DNA of 64,000 nt from Amycolatopsis camponoti (GTDB lineage: Bacteria > Actinomycetota > Actinomycetes > Mycobacteriales > Pseudonocardiaceae): contig NZ_CABVGP010000002.1 of the NCBI RefSeq assembly GCF_902497555.1, positions 1,748,501-1,812,500 on the forward strand, written 5' to 3'. Below are positions 57,827-64,000 of this stretch, piece after piece. Below the pieces are notes generated by a model. The model had not been told where the DNA came from. It was given only the letters and a program-made list of their open reading frames with translations, and searched no databases. The translations under genes and the position numbers were made by a program. Every line of letters starts with the position of its first letter. Position 1 is the first letter of the stretch.

Positions 57827-58194
57827 TGCTCCTTCTCCTTGACCCGCACGGTTTCCTTGCGCACCTCGGCCTGCGTGGCGCGTTCCCGCACCAGCCAGTC
57901 GGGGTTCTCCGTCTTCAGCGCCTCGATCTGCTCGGTGGTGAGCGCCTCGGTGATCCCGCCGCGGCTGAGACCGCCGATGGAGATGCCCAGCTTCGCGGCG
58001 ACGACCGGCCGCGGGTGCGGGCCCGTGCGGCGCAGTTCGCGCAGCCACTCGGGCGGGTCGGTCTGCAGCGCGTTCAGCTCGTCGCGCGAGACGACGCCCT
58101 CCTGGAACTGCGGGGGCGTGGCTTCGAGGTACACGCCCAGCTTCTTCGCCGCCGTCGCGGGCTTCATCGTCTGGGCGGTCTTGTGCGACGTCAT
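57823..58194 (-). CDS. DUF5997 family protein
   Basis: The protein has 123 residues from ATG 58194. The opening TSHKTAQTMKPATAAKKLGV and the repeated short motif GVVSRDELNALQTDPPEW / GGITEALTTEQIEALKTENP match the actinobacterial DUF5997 family as I recall it. Function is unknown. It is divergent by 42 bases from the LysR-like gene, a pairing I have seen repeatedly in actinomycetes, and coupled to kynureninase downstream. Confidence 0.8.
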   Translation of the reverse strand: MTSHKTAQTMKPATAAKKLGVYLEATPPQFQEGVVSRDELNALQTDPPEWLRELRRTGPHPRPVVAAKLGISIGGLSRGGITEALTTEQIEALKTENPDWLVRERATQAEVRKETVRVKEKEH

Positions 58195-58236
58195 GCCGTC
58201 CAGGGTAGCCAGCGCCCCGCCCGGTAGCCTGACCCG

Positions 58237-58959
58237 GTGACCTCGTTCCGTCTCGCGTACGTCCCGGGTGCGACGCCCGCCAAGTGGGTGCGGACGTGGG
58301 CCGAGCGCCAGCCGGGCGTGCCGCTCGAGCTGGTTCCCGTGGCGGCGGCCGACGCGACGGAGCTGATCCGGGCGCGCGGCGCGGACGCGGCGCTGCTGCG
58401 GTCCCCGATCGACCGCGACGGCCTTCACGCCATCCCGCTCTACACCGAGACGACGGTCGTGGTGGTCGCCAAGGACCACCTGATCGCGGCGGCGGACGAA
58501 GTGTCCACAGCGGACTTGGCGGACGAGCTCGTGCTGCAGCCTCTGGATGACACGATCGAGTGGACTTCGCTTCCGGGACGGCCCGCGGTCTCGCGGCCGG
58601 ACTCCACGGCGGACGCGATCGAGCTGGTGGCCGCGGGGGTCGGGGTGCTGGTGGTCCCGCAGTCCCTCGCCCGCCTGCACCACCGCCGCGACCTGACGTA
58701 CCGGACGGTCGCGGACGCGCCGCAGTCGAGCGTGGCGCTGTCGTGGCTCGAGGACGAGACGTCCGACCTGATGGAGACGTTCATCGGGATCGTGCGCGGC
58801 CGCACGGTCAACAGCACGCGCGGGCGGCAGGCCGCGCCGGCGGCGGCTCCGGCGGAGAAGAAGCGTCCGGAGCGCAAGCCGGCGGCGAAGTCCGCCGGGA
58901 AGCCGGCGCGGCGAGGCGGCGGGGCCCCGAAGCGCGGGAAGCCGCGCCGCAAGTCCTGA
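58237..58959 (+). CDS. LysR-type effector-binding domain protein without HTH
   Basis: The protein has 240 residues from GTG 58237. Residues 1-195 resemble the periplasmic-binding-protein-like half of LysR regulators (RLAYVPGATPAKWVRTW, then VELVAAGVGVLVVPQSLAR-like switch). There is no N-terminal helix-turn-helix. The last 45 residues are a Lys/Arg/Pro/Ala tail that could bind nucleic acid non-specifically. Function unknown. Confidence 0.8.
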   Translation: MTSFRLAYVPGATPAKWVRTWAERQPGVPLELVPVAAADATELIRARGADAALLRSPIDRDGLHAIPLYTETTVVVVAKDHLIAAADEVSTADLADELVLQPLDDTIEWTSLPGRPAVSRPDSTADAIELVAAGVGVLVVPQSLARLHHRRDLTYRTVADAPQSSVALSWLEDETSDLMETFIGIVRGRTVNSTRGRQAAPAAAPAEKKRPERKPAAKSAGKPARRGGGAPKRGKPRRKS

Positions 58960-58998
58960 GCACGCCTGCCCCGCCGGCGGTGCCGGGCCGGGTGTGCG

Positions 58999-59280
58999 TC
59001 AGTTCGTCGAGTAGACGCAGTTGCCGTCCACCCGGTCGGTCAGGTCGGGGTCGTCGAACCACAGGCCGTCCTCGCCGAGGTACCGGAACTGGAGCACGGT
59101 TCCCGGTGGCACGTCCACCGACGCCGACCGGCGGCCGTTGGAGCGGGTGGTGAGGTGGTGGCGGCCGGGCGTCCAGTCGTTGAACGACCCGACCACGCTC
59201 ACCCGCCCGGGCGGTGCCTCGGCCGGGAGGCTGAACGTCACTCGCTGGGTGCCGGCCCGGCTCTTGCTGGTCTTGATCAC
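58999..59280 (-). CDS. CBM48/isoamylase early-set-like small protein
   Basis: This 93-residue protein starts at GTG 59280. SVVGSFNDWTPGRHHLTTRS and LQFRYLGEDGLWFDDPD match the glycogen-binding CBM48 fold seen in AMPK-beta and branching enzymes (GxFNxW). It stands alone without a catalytic domain, so it may bind glycogen or act as a scaffold. Confidence 0.8.
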   Translation of the reverse strand: MIKTSKSRAGTQRVTFSLPAEAPPGRVSVVGSFNDWTPGRHHLTTRSNGRRSASVDVPPGTVLQFRYLGEDGLWFDDPDLTDRVDGNCVYSTN

Positions 59281-59487
59281 GCGGCGACGGCCTTTCGGAG
59301 AGGGGAACAAAGGGGGCGTGCTCGGCACTGAGCGCCGACATGATGGCACACCCGTAACGGTCTGGTCACCCGCAGTGCCCGAAGGAATTACCCAGCCGCT
59401 CAACGGTTCGCCACCGACCGGGTGGTCCTGCCGCGAACCATGATCATCTTGCTGCCGGACGTGCTTTCCGGTGCGAGACTGAGTGCC

Positions 59488-60003
59488 GTGACCGTCGCCG
59501 CCGATCGTCAAGTCAAGGACCCGTGTGCCTGGCTCAGCGCCGTCACCCTCGAACTCGCCGGCGTCCACCCCGCCGACACTCGCGGGGTGCTCATGACGGT
59601 GTGGGACGGGCTGGTCGCCGCCCGGCTGGCCGGGCTGCACGCCGCCGGGGCTTCGCCTCGCTGGCGGGCCCGGCAGCCCCACGCCGAAGCGGTCGAGTTC
59701 GATCTCGCGCTCCAGCTGGCCCGCACGTGCACCACCGGCCCCGGCCTGGCCATGCCCGCCCGCCTTTCCGGAGCCGCGGTCGCTTGGCCCGGCGAACGGG
59801 CGGACGCCGCCGTCGCCGCCATCGTCTCCTTCTGCGCCACCGCCGAAACCATGCTGCGCCGGGCCGGCGAGCTGACCCCGGTGTGGGAGGACAGCCTGCT
59901 CGGGCCGGTCCTGCTGACCCGCTGGCTCGCCGACTCCTGGGCCGGCCGCCACACCGGCGTGCCGCTCCGGCTGCCGGTGCCCCCGCCGGCCTGGTGGCGC
60001 TGA
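59488..60003 (+). CDS. Hypothetical actinobacterial protein
   Basis: The protein is 171 residues if GTG 59488 is used (VTVAADRQVKDPCAWLSAV); earlier in-frame starts exist back to 59422. It is Ala/Leu-rich and mostly helical, with conserved-looking TRGVLMTVWDGLVAARLAGL and LLGPVLLTRWLADSWAGRH. No membrane segment. I do not recognise the family. Confidence 0.55.
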   Translation: MTVAADRQVKDPCAWLSAVTLELAGVHPADTRGVLMTVWDGLVAARLAGLHAAGASPRWRARQPHAEAVEFDLALQLARTCTTGPGLAMPARLSGAAVAWPGERADAAVAAIVSFCATAETMLRRAGELTPVWEDSLLGPVLLTRWLADSWAGRHTGVPLRLPVPPPAWWR

Positions 60004-60065
60004 CCGCCGTCCGTCAGGGAAAGGCTGGGCCGGCCGAACCCGGCGCCGGGCGAAAGGAGGCCGGG

Positions 60066-60392
60066 GTGGCCGCATCAGCTGTCCCGCCCACGAGACTCCC
60101 GCAGGCGACCCGCGTGGCGATCCGCGAGGTACTGCTGGCCGAGCTGCTCTCGGCCCGTACCCGGGCGCGCGCCGCCGGGTGCCCGCCGGAGATCCTGTTC
60201 GACGCCTTGGACGCACGGTTGCGCTCGGCGGCGACCGAGGATCGCGGCGTCTCGTGCGCCGGTTCGCGTTCGGCGCTCGCCGAGGAAGACCGCGGCTTGC
60301 CGGGCGCGCGGTTGTGTTCAGCGGCCGAGGACCTCCAGGACAGTCGCCACGATCCGCTCGAGCCTGGCCTCGTCGGCGAGAGCGGTGGCTAG
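60066..60392 (+). CDS. Small hypothetical protein overlapping a convergent gene
   Basis: GTG 60066 is preceded five bases upstream by a perfect AAAGGAGG, giving 108 residues. Residues 12-60 (RLPQATRVAIREVLLAELLS and following) look helical and genuine. The last 25 codons overlap the 3' end of the minus-strand gene at 60318-61322 and look low in constraint, so the natural stop may have been lost by a frameshift. Confidence 0.45.
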   Translation: MAASAVPPTRLPQATRVAIREVLLAELLSARTRARAAGCPPEILFDALDARLRSAATEDRGVSCAGSRSALAEEDRGLPGARLCSAAEDLQDSRHDPLEPGLVGESGG

Positions 60393-61322
60393 CCAGTCCT
60401 CGCGGGTGGATCCGTGGTGCGGCAAGCGATCCAGCGCGTTCCCGGTCGAGCCGAACACGCGCCGGACGACCGCGGCGACCGCCGTCGCGGGGTCCTGGCC
60501 GCGGTCCAGCCTGGCCTCGATCGCGCGCAACGCCTCCTCGGCCCGGCCCACCAGCCTCGCGTCGTCCGCTTCGTCCGGGCCGACCAGGCGCAGCGGGGTG
60601 GGCTCGGCCGCGCCGTCCGCCGGCATCGGGGCGACGGGCGCCCGCTTGTGCCCGAGCGGACGTTCGACGTGCTCGGCGTGCCACTTGGGTCGGCTGCGCA
60701 TGGCGGCCAGGACCGTCCGCACCTCGAGATCGAGCGTGTCGCGGCCGGCCGGCGGCGCCCCGGTGACTTCGGCGCGCCGCGCGGCCCAGCCGTCCAGCGG
60801 CCACAGCTCGGCGCCCGCGGTCGTCGGGACCCCGGCCCACACCAGGATCTGGACGGCGAGGTCGCACAGCCACGGGTCGCCACCGAGGGCTTCGCTCAGC
60901 CAGGCCGGCAGGCGGGGCCGTTGCAGGGCCCCGATCTCGCCGCGCCGCCGCCGGTGCGCGTCGACCGTCGCCGGGCTCAGCCGGGTCGCCAGCCAGCCGT
61001 CGAAGTTCTCGATCGGGTCGGTCGCGCGCCGCAGCGCGTGCTCGACGACGGCTTCGACGTCGTCGTGGAAGCCGTCGAGGCAGTCGGGCCGCAGCCATTC
61101 GAGCCCGCGGGCGCAGTCCGGGTGCCGCCGCTGCCGTTCCAGCGGCTTGGTGATCCGGGTGAAGACCAGCGGCCAGGCGACGGAGTACACCGCGCCGCGC
61201 AATCGGGCGAGGGCGTCGGGCGGGGCGGTCGAAGCCGAGCCGGCGAGGCGGCCGTCGCGGGCCAGCCGGCGGACACCGGCGACGTCCGCCGGCCCGATGG
61301 GCGCGTGCGTGGTGTCGAGCAA
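60318..61322 (-). CDS. Hypothetical protein with sigma-region-2-like segment
   Basis: The protein has 334 residues; TTG 61322 is chosen because GGAGGA lies six bases upstream. The segment from DDVEAVVEHALRRATDPIEN to GWLATRLSPATVDAHRRRRG resembles region 2 of ECF sigma factors (WL...VD..RRR), but no region 4 is evident. The function is unknown. It is divergent from the gene at 61502. Confidence 0.6.
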   Translation of the reverse strand: MLDTTHAPIGPADVAGVRRLARDGRLAGSASTAPPDALARLRGAVYSVAWPLVFTRITKPLERQRRHPDCARGLEWLRPDCLDGFHDDVEAVVEHALRRATDPIENFDGWLATRLSPATVDAHRRRRGEIGALQRPRLPAWLSEALGGDPWLCDLAVQILVWAGVPTTAGAELWPLDGWAARRAEVTGAPPAGRDTLDLEVRTVLAAMRSRPKWHAEHVERPLGHKRAPVAPMPADGAAEPTPLRLVGPDEADDARLVGRAEEALRAIEARLDRGQDPATAVAAVVRRVFGSTGNALDRLPHHGSTREDWLATALADEARLERIVATVLEVLGR

Positions 61323-61501
61323 CTCGTCCTCCCCGATGTCGTCGACGGGGAAATGGTCGGTCAGCCGGGGAACGGGAAAAGGCCGGGAACTGGCCGAATC
61401 ACGCCGGAACTGGCCGATGACTGGCCACCGGCGGAATCACCTGATCGGCGCAGCCCGCACCGCCGATCGCGCGGAAGTCCGCGTGCCACAATCGAAAACC
61501 C

Positions 61502-62488
61502 ATGGCACACGAGGACGGGTTGCTCCGCGAGCTCACGACTTTGCGCCGCGGCTGGGGATTGGAAACCGAACGGCTGCGGGGCCGCCTCGGCCCGCTCGTC
61601 TCCGGCTGGTGCGAAATCCACCGGACGGCGAACGACCGCGAAGCGCGTCGGGTGCTGCGTGACGCCATTTCCGCCGCGATCGCCGAGTTCCCGGCGGACG
61701 ACCGGCTCGCGGTCAACGTCGCGCTGGGCATCGCCCCCGGCGCGCAGCACGCGTTGCTCAGTGACCGCGTCGGGGTCCTCGCGGACCGGCTGCGGGTGTC
61801 GGAACGCACGGCCCGGCGCCGGATCGACCGGTCGTTCGCGCGCCTGGCCGCCGAGATCGAGGCCGGCCTGCGGCCCGGCGACGGCGTGCCGGACGACCCG
61901 GACCGGGGCTGGTTCGTCAAGCGGCTGCGGGCCATCGTGCGGCTGGACACCGCCGAGCCGGAGCTGATCGAAGAGCGGGAGATCGTGGCGACGCGCGACG
62001 GGCTGAACCGGATCTCCGCGCAGTTCACCGTGCCCCGCGTCGAGGACGGCGGCGACGGCGAACGGCGGGTGGCCGCCGACGCCCAGCACGGCGTCCGGAT
62101 CACCGACGCCCAGCGCGTGGGCCAGCGGCACTTCCGCTGGCTGCTCGACCTCCCGCGGCCGCTGGCGCGCGGGGACACCCACACCTACGCACTGGTGATC
62201 CGGGTCCGGGACGGCCTGCCCATCCGGCCGTCGTACGTGTTCGTGCCCCTGGTGACGTGCGAGTCGTTCACCGTGCGGGTCCGGTTCGACCCCCAGCGGC
62301 TGCCGTGGACGGTGTGGCGGCTGGACCGGGTCCCGCCCTCGGTGCTCGCCGACCCGGCCAAGCCGGGCCCGGCGCTGACCCTCGACGGCGCGTGCGAGGT
62401 GGCGCAGGAGTTCGCCGCTCCGCAGCTGGGCTACGCGTACGGGTTGCGCTGGGTACCCCACGACATCGCGGAGCGAAATATTCCTTGA
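61502..62488 (+). CDS. Hypothetical protein with helix-turn-helix-like segment
   Basis: The protein has 328 residues from ATG 61502. Residues around 95-120 (ADRLRVSERTARRRIDRSF) look like a helix-turn-helix. The C-terminal half (FRWLLDLPRPLARGDTHTYA, then SYVFVPLVTCESFTVRVRFD) looks like a beta-rich domain. It is divergent from the sigma-like protein, suggesting a regulatory pair. I do not recognise the family. The next promoter overlaps its stop. Confidence 0.6.
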   Translation: MAHEDGLLRELTTLRRGWGLETERLRGRLGPLVSGWCEIHRTANDREARRVLRDAISAAIAEFPADDRLAVNVALGIAPGAQHALLSDRVGVLADRLRVSERTARRRIDRSFARLAAEIEAGLRPGDGVPDDPDRGWFVKRLRAIVRLDTAEPELIEEREIVATRDGLNRISAQFTVPRVEDGGDGERRVAADAQHGVRITDAQRVGQRHFRWLLDLPRPLARGDTHTYALVIRVRDGLPIRPSYVFVPLVTCESFTVRVRFDPQRLPWTVWRLDRVPPSVLADPAKPGPALTLDGACEVAQEFAAPQLGYAYGLRWVPHDIAERNIP

Positions 62489-62515
62489 CCCGAATATTCT
62501 GATAGGTGAATACTC
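62478..62515. promoter_or_regulatory. Promoter/operator of the ArsR-SRPBCC gene
   Basis: Three related words, ATATTC (62478-62483), GAATATTC (62492-62499) and GAATACTC (62508-62515), about 15 bases apart, surround TTGACC (62485-62490), a good -35 element. ATATTC and GAATAT form an inverted repeat. The cluster is just before the GTG at 62522 and suits autorepression. Confidence 0.55.
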
Positions 62516-62521
62516 GGGCTC

Positions 62522-63328
62522 GTGAGTACTCCACCCCCGGACGGGATCGCCGCGGCACTGGGCGACGCGGCGCGCTGGCACATCGTCGAGCTGCTCGCCG
62601 AGCGTCCCCGGTCGGTCGGCGAACTGGCCGAGCTGACCGGCCTGCGGCAGCCGCAGGCCACCAAGCACCTGCAGACGCTCGCGCGCGCCGGGCTCGTCGC
62701 CGTGTTCCCGCTGGGGCAGCGTCGCGTCTACGCCCTCGAAGCCGAGCCGCTGCGGGCGTTCGCGGGCCGGCTGGCGGATCTGGCGAAGGCGATCGACGCG
62801 CACGAAGGCGAGCGGGACGTCGTCGCGCGGTACCGCGCGGCGATCGAAGAAGACATCGTGGCCGCGGACCGCGACCAGTGGGCGGACGGGCGGGAGTTCG
62901 CGTTCGAGCGCCTGCTGGCCGTGCCGCGGGACGACGTCTGGCGGCACTGGACGGATCCGGAGCTGCTGGCGTCGTGGTGGGTTCCGCCGTCGATGACGGT
63001 CACCGCCTGCGTTCTCGAGCCGCGGCCCGGTGGCCGCGCGGTCCTCGCTTACCGCGACGCCGACGGCGAGTACCACGCCGAAGGGTGGGTGCGCCTCGCG
63101 ACGGAGCCGGGGCGGCTCGCCTTCGACCTCGCGGTGACCGGGGAAGCGTCTTTCACCGGCCACTACGACCTCGAGCTGGTGTCGGTGCCGGGCGGCACCC
63201 GGTTGCGGCTCGGCCTGCGCATCACCGCGACGACGGTCGGGGCGGTGTCCGCGATCGCCGGCATCGAGACCGGCTGGGACCAGGTGCTCGACCACCTCAC
63301 CGATGTACTCCTCGAAGGAAAGGGCTGA
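62522..63328 (+). CDS. ArsR-family regulator fused to an SRPBCC/AHSA1 domain
   Basis: The protein has 268 residues from GTG 62522. Residues 1-95 are an ArsR-type winged helix (PRSVGELAELTGLRQPQATK). Residues 125-265 are an AHSA1/SRPBCC ligand-binding domain (FERLLAVPRDDVWRHWTDPE, then GWDQVLDHLTD). There are no obvious metal-binding Cys, so it probably senses a hydrophobic ligand through the second domain. The gene downstream starts 5 bases after the stop. Confidence 0.9.
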   Translation: MSTPPPDGIAAALGDAARWHIVELLAERPRSVGELAELTGLRQPQATKHLQTLARAGLVAVFPLGQRRVYALEAEPLRAFAGRLADLAKAIDAHEGERDVVARYRAAIEEDIVAADRDQWADGREFAFERLLAVPRDDVWRHWTDPELLASWWVPPSMTVTACVLEPRPGGRAVLAYRDADGEYHAEGWVRLATEPGRLAFDLAVTGEASFTGHYDLELVSVPGGTRLRLGLRITATTVGAVSAIAGIETGWDQVLDHLTDVLLEGKG

Positions 63329-63333
63329 CGGCC

Positions 63334-63924
63334 ATGACCGGTCGCAGGATCACCGCGAACTTGAGCGTGACGCTCGACGGCCGCTACCACGGTCCCGGCG
63401 GGCCCGCCGACATGGGCGCGATAGTGGCGTACGCGACGACCGAGGTCGCGCGACGGCACCTGGACCGGATCCACGAGGGCGCGACGACAGCGGTCCTGGG
63501 CCGCCGCAACGCGGAAGGTTTCCTGGGGTTCTGGCCATCGGTGGCGGCGGACGAGAACGCCGACCCGCGTGACCGCGGCTACGCGAAGTGGCTGGTGGAC
63601 ACGGAAAAAGTTGTCTTCTCGACAACATTGGCCGAAGCGCCGTGGGAGCGCACCCGCCTGGTGAATGCCCCGGCCGCGGACGTGATCACGGATCTGAAAG
63701 CCACCGGATCGGGTGACATCCTGATCAACAGCAGCGCGAGCATCATCAAGCCACTATTGGCGGCAAACCTGATCGACCGCCTCTACTTGATGACCTGTCC
63801 CGAGATAGCGGGAGGAGGTCCCCGCCTGTTCGACGACGGCCTGCCGCCCTCGAAGTGGCACCTGTCCCACCACGAAACGGGCGACCAAGGCGAAACAGCG
63901 GCGGTCTACGACCGCATCCCCTGA
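63334..63924 (+). CDS. Dihydrofolate reductase/RibD C-terminal-like reductase
   Basis: The protein has 196 residues from ATG 63334. RRITANLSVTLDGRYHGPGG and ILINSSASIIKPLLAANLID match the RibD_C/DHFR-like family, which binds NADPH; the substrate is unknown. It is in an operon with the ArsR-SRPBCC regulator. Confidence 0.88.
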   Translation: MTGRRITANLSVTLDGRYHGPGGPADMGAIVAYATTEVARRHLDRIHEGATTAVLGRRNAEGFLGFWPSVAADENADPRDRGYAKWLVDTEKVVFSTTLAEAPWERTRLVNAPAADVITDLKATGSGDILINSSASIIKPLLAANLIDRLYLMTCPEIAGGGPRLFDDGLPPSKWHLSHHETGDQGETAAVYDRIP

Positions 63925-64000
63925 CGTCCTTTGTAGACACACCCGAAGCCCGGCGCGCAGACCCGACCACGGCCCGGGGGCGAACAACGAGACGGGACCA

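Overview
The window is high-GC actinomycete DNA with GTG/TTG starts, tightly packed operons, a conservon, an F420-type oxidoreductase and a modular polyketide synthase. Gene content fits Pseudonocardiaceae, most likely Amycolatopsis. The genus is an inference; no rRNA or other marker gene is present.

1-25.6 kb is the right-hand part of a glycosylated macrolide-type gene cluster. A truncated type I PKS (AT-KR-ACP, then KS-AT-DH-KR-ACP-TE; both AT domains look malonyl-specific) ends the assembly line. It is followed by a type II thioesterase, four GT-B glycosyltransferases, a sugar aminotransferase, a KAS III-like acyltransferase of the CerJ type, a P450, a DrrAB-like ABC exporter, rmlA and rmlB for dTDP-4-keto-6-deoxyglucose, an ArnT/PMT-like membrane glycosyltransferase, a PAS-LuxR activator and a 48-residue Gly-tailed small protein. 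Candidate PAS-LuxR (PimM-type) boxes lie in front of the GT/aminotransferase pair, the small protein, the GT/ABC pair and the fourth GT. A near-identical long hairpin recurs at four gene ends (10.8, 20.8, 25.7 and 56.6 kb).

25.8-36.6 kb is regulatory. A DesK-like kinase and a NarL-like response regulator lie on the minus strand, either side of a plus-strand array of three large LuxR (LAL) ATPase regulators. The P-loop is absent in the first, has Lys replaced by Arg in the second and is intact in the third. Two short relics made of LAL ends sit between the second and third.

36.6-44.5 kb is accessory metabolism and regulation: an LLM oxidoreductase, an SDR, then an NmrA protein and a monooxygenase divergent from an HxlR regulator across a duplicated operator. 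These are followed by a DoxX/ECF41 pair, a Cys-rich small protein and a LuxR-type NB-ARC regulator. 44.5-47.0 kb is a compact operon of a DMATS-type indole prenyltransferase, a putative haem-oxygenase-like metal oxidase and a nucleotidyltransferase-like protein; I do not recognise this combination.

47.2-51.0 kb is a complete conservon (cvnA-D). 51.9-56.5 kb holds an AlkB-rubredoxin fusion with ferredoxin, reductase and TetR, then a haloalkane dehalogenase and a MarR. 56.6-64 kb carries kynureninase (apparent CTG start), DUF5997, a LysR-like effector-domain protein, a CBM48-like protein, several unrecognised actinobacterial proteins, an ArsR-SRPBCC fusion and a DHFR/RibD-like reductase. I saw no tRNA, rRNA, CRISPR array, insertion sequence or attachment site.
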